Shown here: piece by piece, positions 47,286 to 49,969 of the stretch
Position numbering within the stretch: the stretch's first letter is position 1
Layout: each line of letters begins with the position of its first letter
Assembly (NCBI GenBank): GCA_018698675.1
Contig: JABIPA010000005.1
Location: forward strand, 1-49,969
Direction: 5' to 3'
From: a bacterium
Lineage (GTDB): Bacteria; Margulisbacteria; Marinamargulisbacteria; JABIPA01
DNA length: 49,969 nucleotides
The notes under the pieces: model-generated
Database searches by the model: none
What the model was told of the DNA's origin: nothing
Seen by the model: only the letters and a program-made list of their open reading frames with translations
Program-made: the position numbers and the translations under genes

Positions 47286-48095
47286 ATGAATCAATTTAAA
47301 CCAAATTATAAACTTGCACGCCGACTTTTTTTAACCCATACAAATGGTGTTTTATCTACGCATTCGTCTCAACTAAAAGGGTTTCCTTTTGGAAGTATTG
47401 TTCCCTATATGCCTAGCGAAAATGGTGAAGTAATTCTCTTCGTTAGCGAAGCCGCTCAACATTCAATTAATTTTAAACTTAATCCAAAAGTATCCCTTAC
47501 AGTTGTTGAAGGTTACTCGGGAAATATCCAAAACTACGGCAGACTAACTTATACAGGAATTGTAAAACGAGTTAATTATCCGTCTCCAGACCTTGTCGAT
47601 CGATATTTTAGATACTTCCCTTCATTGATACCTTACAAAGGAGCCAAGGGATTCTCTTTTTATTCCATATCTTTGACAGTTGTTCGATTTATAGGTGGCG
47701 CAAATCAAGTTGCGTGGATTGAACCAGAAGATTTTTTAGTTAAAAACCCGTATTATGGCGAATCAGAAAATATTTTATTAAAAACAATGAACGCTGGTTC
47801 AAAACAAGACCTATTAAATTTTTGTAACTACTACAAAAAAATGATCATAAAAAACAAAGATCTCGTTTCTTTGGCAGGCGTCGATTCAGAAGGATTTGAC
47901 CTTATATTAGGTGAAAATAAAATCAGGTTCACATTTAAGGAAACCGTCGACACACTGGCTGAAATGAAAGAGGTTCTTTCAGGAATGGCGAACCAAGCAA
48001 TTGAAGGACTCAAAGAAAAAAACGACGAATCGAAACCAGACACCAATTCTCAGTCCTTACCGACAGAAGAAAAAAATCCCATTAAATTAAGGTAG
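47286..48095 (+). CDS. HugZ-like FMN-binding split-barrel protein with DUF2470 domain
   Basis: This 269-residue protein has an N-terminal split barrel like pyridoxamine-phosphate oxidase (LARRLFLTHTNGVLSTHSSQLKGFPFGSIVPYM, then KVSLTVVEGYS and GGANQVAWIEPEDFLVKNP). A C-terminal DUF2470-type domain follows (VSLAGVDSEGFDLILGENKIRFTF...VDTLAEMKEVLSGM). This architecture is shared with heme-utilisation HugZ/HutZ proteins and plant glutamyl-tRNA reductase-binding proteins. A heme or flavin role is inferred from the family. A polar tail ends the protein. It lies 6 bp before the dihydroorotase gene, so the two share a transcript. Confidence 0.85.
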   Translation: MNQFKPNYKLARRLFLTHTNGVLSTHSSQLKGFPFGSIVPYMPSENGEVILFVSEAAQHSINFKLNPKVSLTVVEGYSGNIQNYGRLTYTGIVKRVNYPSPDLVDRYFRYFPSLIPYKGAKGFSFYSISLTVVRFIGGANQVAWIEPEDFLVKNPYYGESENILLKTMNAGSKQDLLNFCNYYKKMIIKNKDLVSLAGVDSEGFDLILGENKIRFTFKETVDTLAEMKEVLSGMANQAIEGLKEKNDESKPDTNSQSLPTEEKNPIKLR

Positions 48096-48101
48096 GTCAC
48101 C

Positions 48102-49439
48102 ATGATAGAAAATATTTTGATTAAAGCAATTGATATTGTTTTTGAAGACTCTGTGAAAAATGGAGATATTTATATTGAAAATGGAAAAATTATAGAAATA
48201 GGTCCTTCTTTAAGTTATTCAGCGGAAAAAGAAATAAATGGAAAAGGTTTAACAGCCCTTCCTGGAGTTATTGATCCTCATGTTCATTTTCGTGAGCCAG
48301 GAGCCGAATGGAAAGAAACTATTTACTCAGGAAGTAAAGCAGCTGTATCTGGAGGTGTAACAAGCTTTTTTGATATGCCAAATACAAAGCCAAGTTGCAT
48401 TACAGAAAAAACAATCCAACAAAAAAAAGACATAGCTAGTGCTTCTTCTCTAATTAACTATAATTTTTTTATCGGTGCGACACACACAAACCTTGAAGAA
48501 TTAAATAAAACTGAAAACATTCCTGGTATAAAAATCTTTATGGGTTCTTCTACCGGAAATTTACTTGTTGATGACATGGAATCACTTACCTCAATATTTT
48601 CTACAGGTAGTAGATTAATTGCAATTCATTCCGAAGATGAACCTACAATTAAAAAGAACGAAGAACGAACAGACTTACCTGACAACGTATTTGCTCACAA
48701 CATGATAAGAACCCCTGAAGCGGCTGTTAAATGTACGAATAAGGCAACTCAATTGGCTTTAAAACATAATCGTCGTCTTCATATCTGTCATGTCACGACG
48801 AAGGACGAAGTAGGTATTCTTAGAAACCTAAGAGCTGGTCTTCCTGACGAAAAAAAATATTTAATCACCGGAGAAGTTTCCCCTCAGCATATATTTTTAC
48901 ACCTTCCGGATATTTATGACAATTTGGGGACATTTGGACAAATAAACCCTCCACTTCGTCACGTTGAGCATTGCCTTGGTTTGTGGGAAGGACTTAAAGA
49001 TTCGACACTTTCTTTTATTGGAACGGACCATGCGCCTCATACTGTAGATGAAAAAAAGAAACCCTATGGAGAAGCACCTTCTGGAATGCCGGGCGTTGAA
49101 ACATCCCTTCCTTTACTTTTAAATCAAGTAGATAAAGGCAATTGTACGCTACAAGATATTTCTAATTGGATGAGTGGAAACCAGGCTCGTTTATACAATA
49201 TTCAGAACAAAGGATTTCTTAAAGTAGGGTACGATGCGGATATCGTTTTAGTAGATCTTAAAAAGAAAAAGAAAATTTCTAATGAGACAGTTGTTTCAAA
49301 ATGTGGGTGGACGGCCTTTGATGGAACAGAATGTACCGGATGGCCAGTTGCTACTCTTGTTAATGGACAAGTTGTTTTTAGGGAAGGTGATTTCTTTGAA
49401 GATGTTAAGGGCAAAGAGATTCAAATTCGGGATTTTTAA
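48102..49439 (+). CDS. pyrC: Dihydroorotase
   Basis: This enzyme closes carbamoyl-aspartate to dihydroorotate in pyrimidine synthesis. It has 445 residues, the class I length. Metal ligands His60 and His62 are in VIDPHVHFREPG. The carboxylated lysine is probably Lys144 in GIKIFMGSSTGNL, His176 is in LIAIHSEDE, and the catalytic Asp is in IGTDHAPHT. GEAPSGMPGVETSLPLLL is the family signature. A TAGG-type site precedes the ATG. No other pyr gene is in the window. I considered allantoinase or hydantoinase, but FREPG and the C-terminal part favour dihydroorotase. Confidence 0.93.
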   Translation: MIENILIKAIDIVFEDSVKNGDIYIENGKIIEIGPSLSYSAEKEINGKGLTALPGVIDPHVHFREPGAEWKETIYSGSKAAVSGGVTSFFDMPNTKPSCITEKTIQQKKDIASASSLINYNFFIGATHTNLEELNKTENIPGIKIFMGSSTGNLLVDDMESLTSIFSTGSRLIAIHSEDEPTIKKNEERTDLPDNVFAHNMIRTPEAAVKCTNKATQLALKHNRRLHICHVTTKDEVGILRNLRAGLPDEKKYLITGEVSPQHIFLHLPDIYDNLGTFGQINPPLRHVEHCLGLWEGLKDSTLSFIGTDHAPHTVDEKKKPYGEAPSGMPGVETSLPLLLNQVDKGNCTLQDISNWMSGNQARLYNIQNKGFLKVGYDADIVLVDLKKKKKISNETVVSKCGWTAFDGTECTGWPVATLVNGQVVFREGDFFEDVKGKEIQIRDF

Positions 49440-49547
49440 AAAGATTAACTTCGTTCAACATCAAAACTCGTAGGTGATGAGTCTGTTGACGCATTCAACA
49501 ACACACGTTTGCGCGTCATTTGTTAAAAGGAAATATTAATACAATTA

Positions 49548-49964
49548 CTAATATTTTATATTGAAGTTGGAGTATTTATTTAAAATGCTCTTTACCTTAT
49601 TTGGAATTTCAATTTTTTGTCGTTCTACTCGGCTCAACGTAACGTGATTTGTTTTCGCTTTCCCCACTAATTCGTCATCTCGGAAAAAATGATATGAAAA
49701 TTCAAATGATGAGTTTCCGATTTTAGATACCCATGCTTTTACATCTATTTTATCGCCAACCTTTAGCGCTGCGACATAGTCAGACTCGGCATGAACGATT
49801 ACAAAGATAAAAGGTTCTCTTTCTAGAAGGTCTGCAAATGTATACCCTTCTTTCAAGAGAAGCTCTTCAAATGCTTCATGGGCAAAACGAAATTGACTTG
49901 CGAAATACAAAATTCCTGCTGCGTCTGTATCATACATTTTTACGGAAGTTTTAGATTCGAACAT
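49548..49964 (-). CDS. Hotdog-fold acyl-CoA thioesterase (4HBT/YbgC-like)
   Basis: This 138-residue protein has the 4-hydroxybenzoyl-CoA thioesterase hallmark VKMYDTDAAGILYFASQFRFAHEAFEELL, with Asp in the DTDAAG loop and Glu30 on the long helix. DYVAALKVGDKIDVKAWV and the FEFSYHFFRDDELVGKAKTNHV strands complete the fold. Such enzymes hydrolyse short or aromatic acyl-CoAs; some make dihydroxynaphthoate in quinone synthesis. The start is 5 bp from the window edge, so the upstream context is unseen, but the length is complete for the family. Confidence 0.88.
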   Translation of the reverse strand: MFESKTSVKMYDTDAAGILYFASQFRFAHEAFEELLLKEGYTFADLLEREPFIFVIVHAESDYVAALKVGDKIDVKAWVSKIGNSSFEFSYHFFRDDELVGKAKTNHVTLSRVERQKIEIPNKVKSILNKYSNFNIKY

Positions 49965-49969
49965 GTGCC

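Noticed and set aside
49488..49525. Hairpin after dihydroorotase (TGACGC/GCGTCA)
   Set aside because: Six-pair stem with a 20-nt loop and no real T-run; too weak to call a terminator.
1..49969. CRISPR arrays, tRNA or rRNA genes
   Set aside because: No regularly spaced direct repeats in non-coding DNA, no cloverleaf with GGTTCGA-type arm, and no rRNA-like sequence were noticed; gaps between genes are short.

Overview
The window is AT-rich, densely coded bacterial chromosome. A signal-peptide-bearing beta-barrel-like protein and a lytic transglycosylase suggest a diderm cell. The order rpsP-khpA-ylqD-trmD-rplS, with a YlqD-family protein, resembles Bacillota and other Terrabacteria. Together with the many unfamiliar proteins, this makes an uncultivated diderm Terrabacteria lineage such as Margulisbacteria a reasonable but unproven guess. 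There is no rRNA, tRNA or CRISPR array that I can recognise.

Layout. 1-604: the 3' part of an IS6-type insertion sequence. 703-20868: a mosaic of housekeeping genes (metH, an aminotransferase, sbcCD, metK) interleaved with lineage-specific proteins. These include a short membrane protein with a presequence-like N terminus, a protein of 44-residue ankyrin-like repeats, two proteins with kinase-like features, a protein with SQ-heptad repeats and a basic cluster, two exported proteins and a U32-like protein. 20975-34682: one long minus-strand gene chain, rpsA-patatin-trpB-trpA-rpsP-khpA-ylqD, then a terminator-like hairpin, then trmD-rplS-argC-argJ-argB-argF-argG-argH-ndk, ending at a bidirectional terminator. 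34825-37351: lytic transglycosylase and proS.

37425-45403 is the most interesting block: a ten-gene minus-strand operon led by an Rrf2 regulator, then cysK, a ThiS-like sulfur carrier, an O-acetylhomoserine sulfhydrylase, a ThiF/MoeB-like E1, a JAMM protease, a DUF2061 protein, cysH, cysD and cysN(C). It reads as sulfate activation and reduction joined to a protein-thiocarboxylate sulfur relay for homocysteine and perhaps cysteine. It resembles the systems known from Wolinella (HcyS/HcyD/HcyF/MetY) and Mycobacterium (CysO/Mec+). The carrier ends in GGG plus two extra residues, so a protease would have to trim it, and the JAMM protease is encoded in the same operon. With metH and metK also in the window, sulfate, homocysteine, methionine and SAM can be linked.

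45628-49964: a lysine-rich unknown, a barrel protein with a basic tail, a HugZ-like/dihydroorotase pair with a good promoter, and a hotdog thioesterase. Several first genes of transcription units have a -10-like hexamer only 6-7 nt before the start codon, which suggests leaderless mRNAs.
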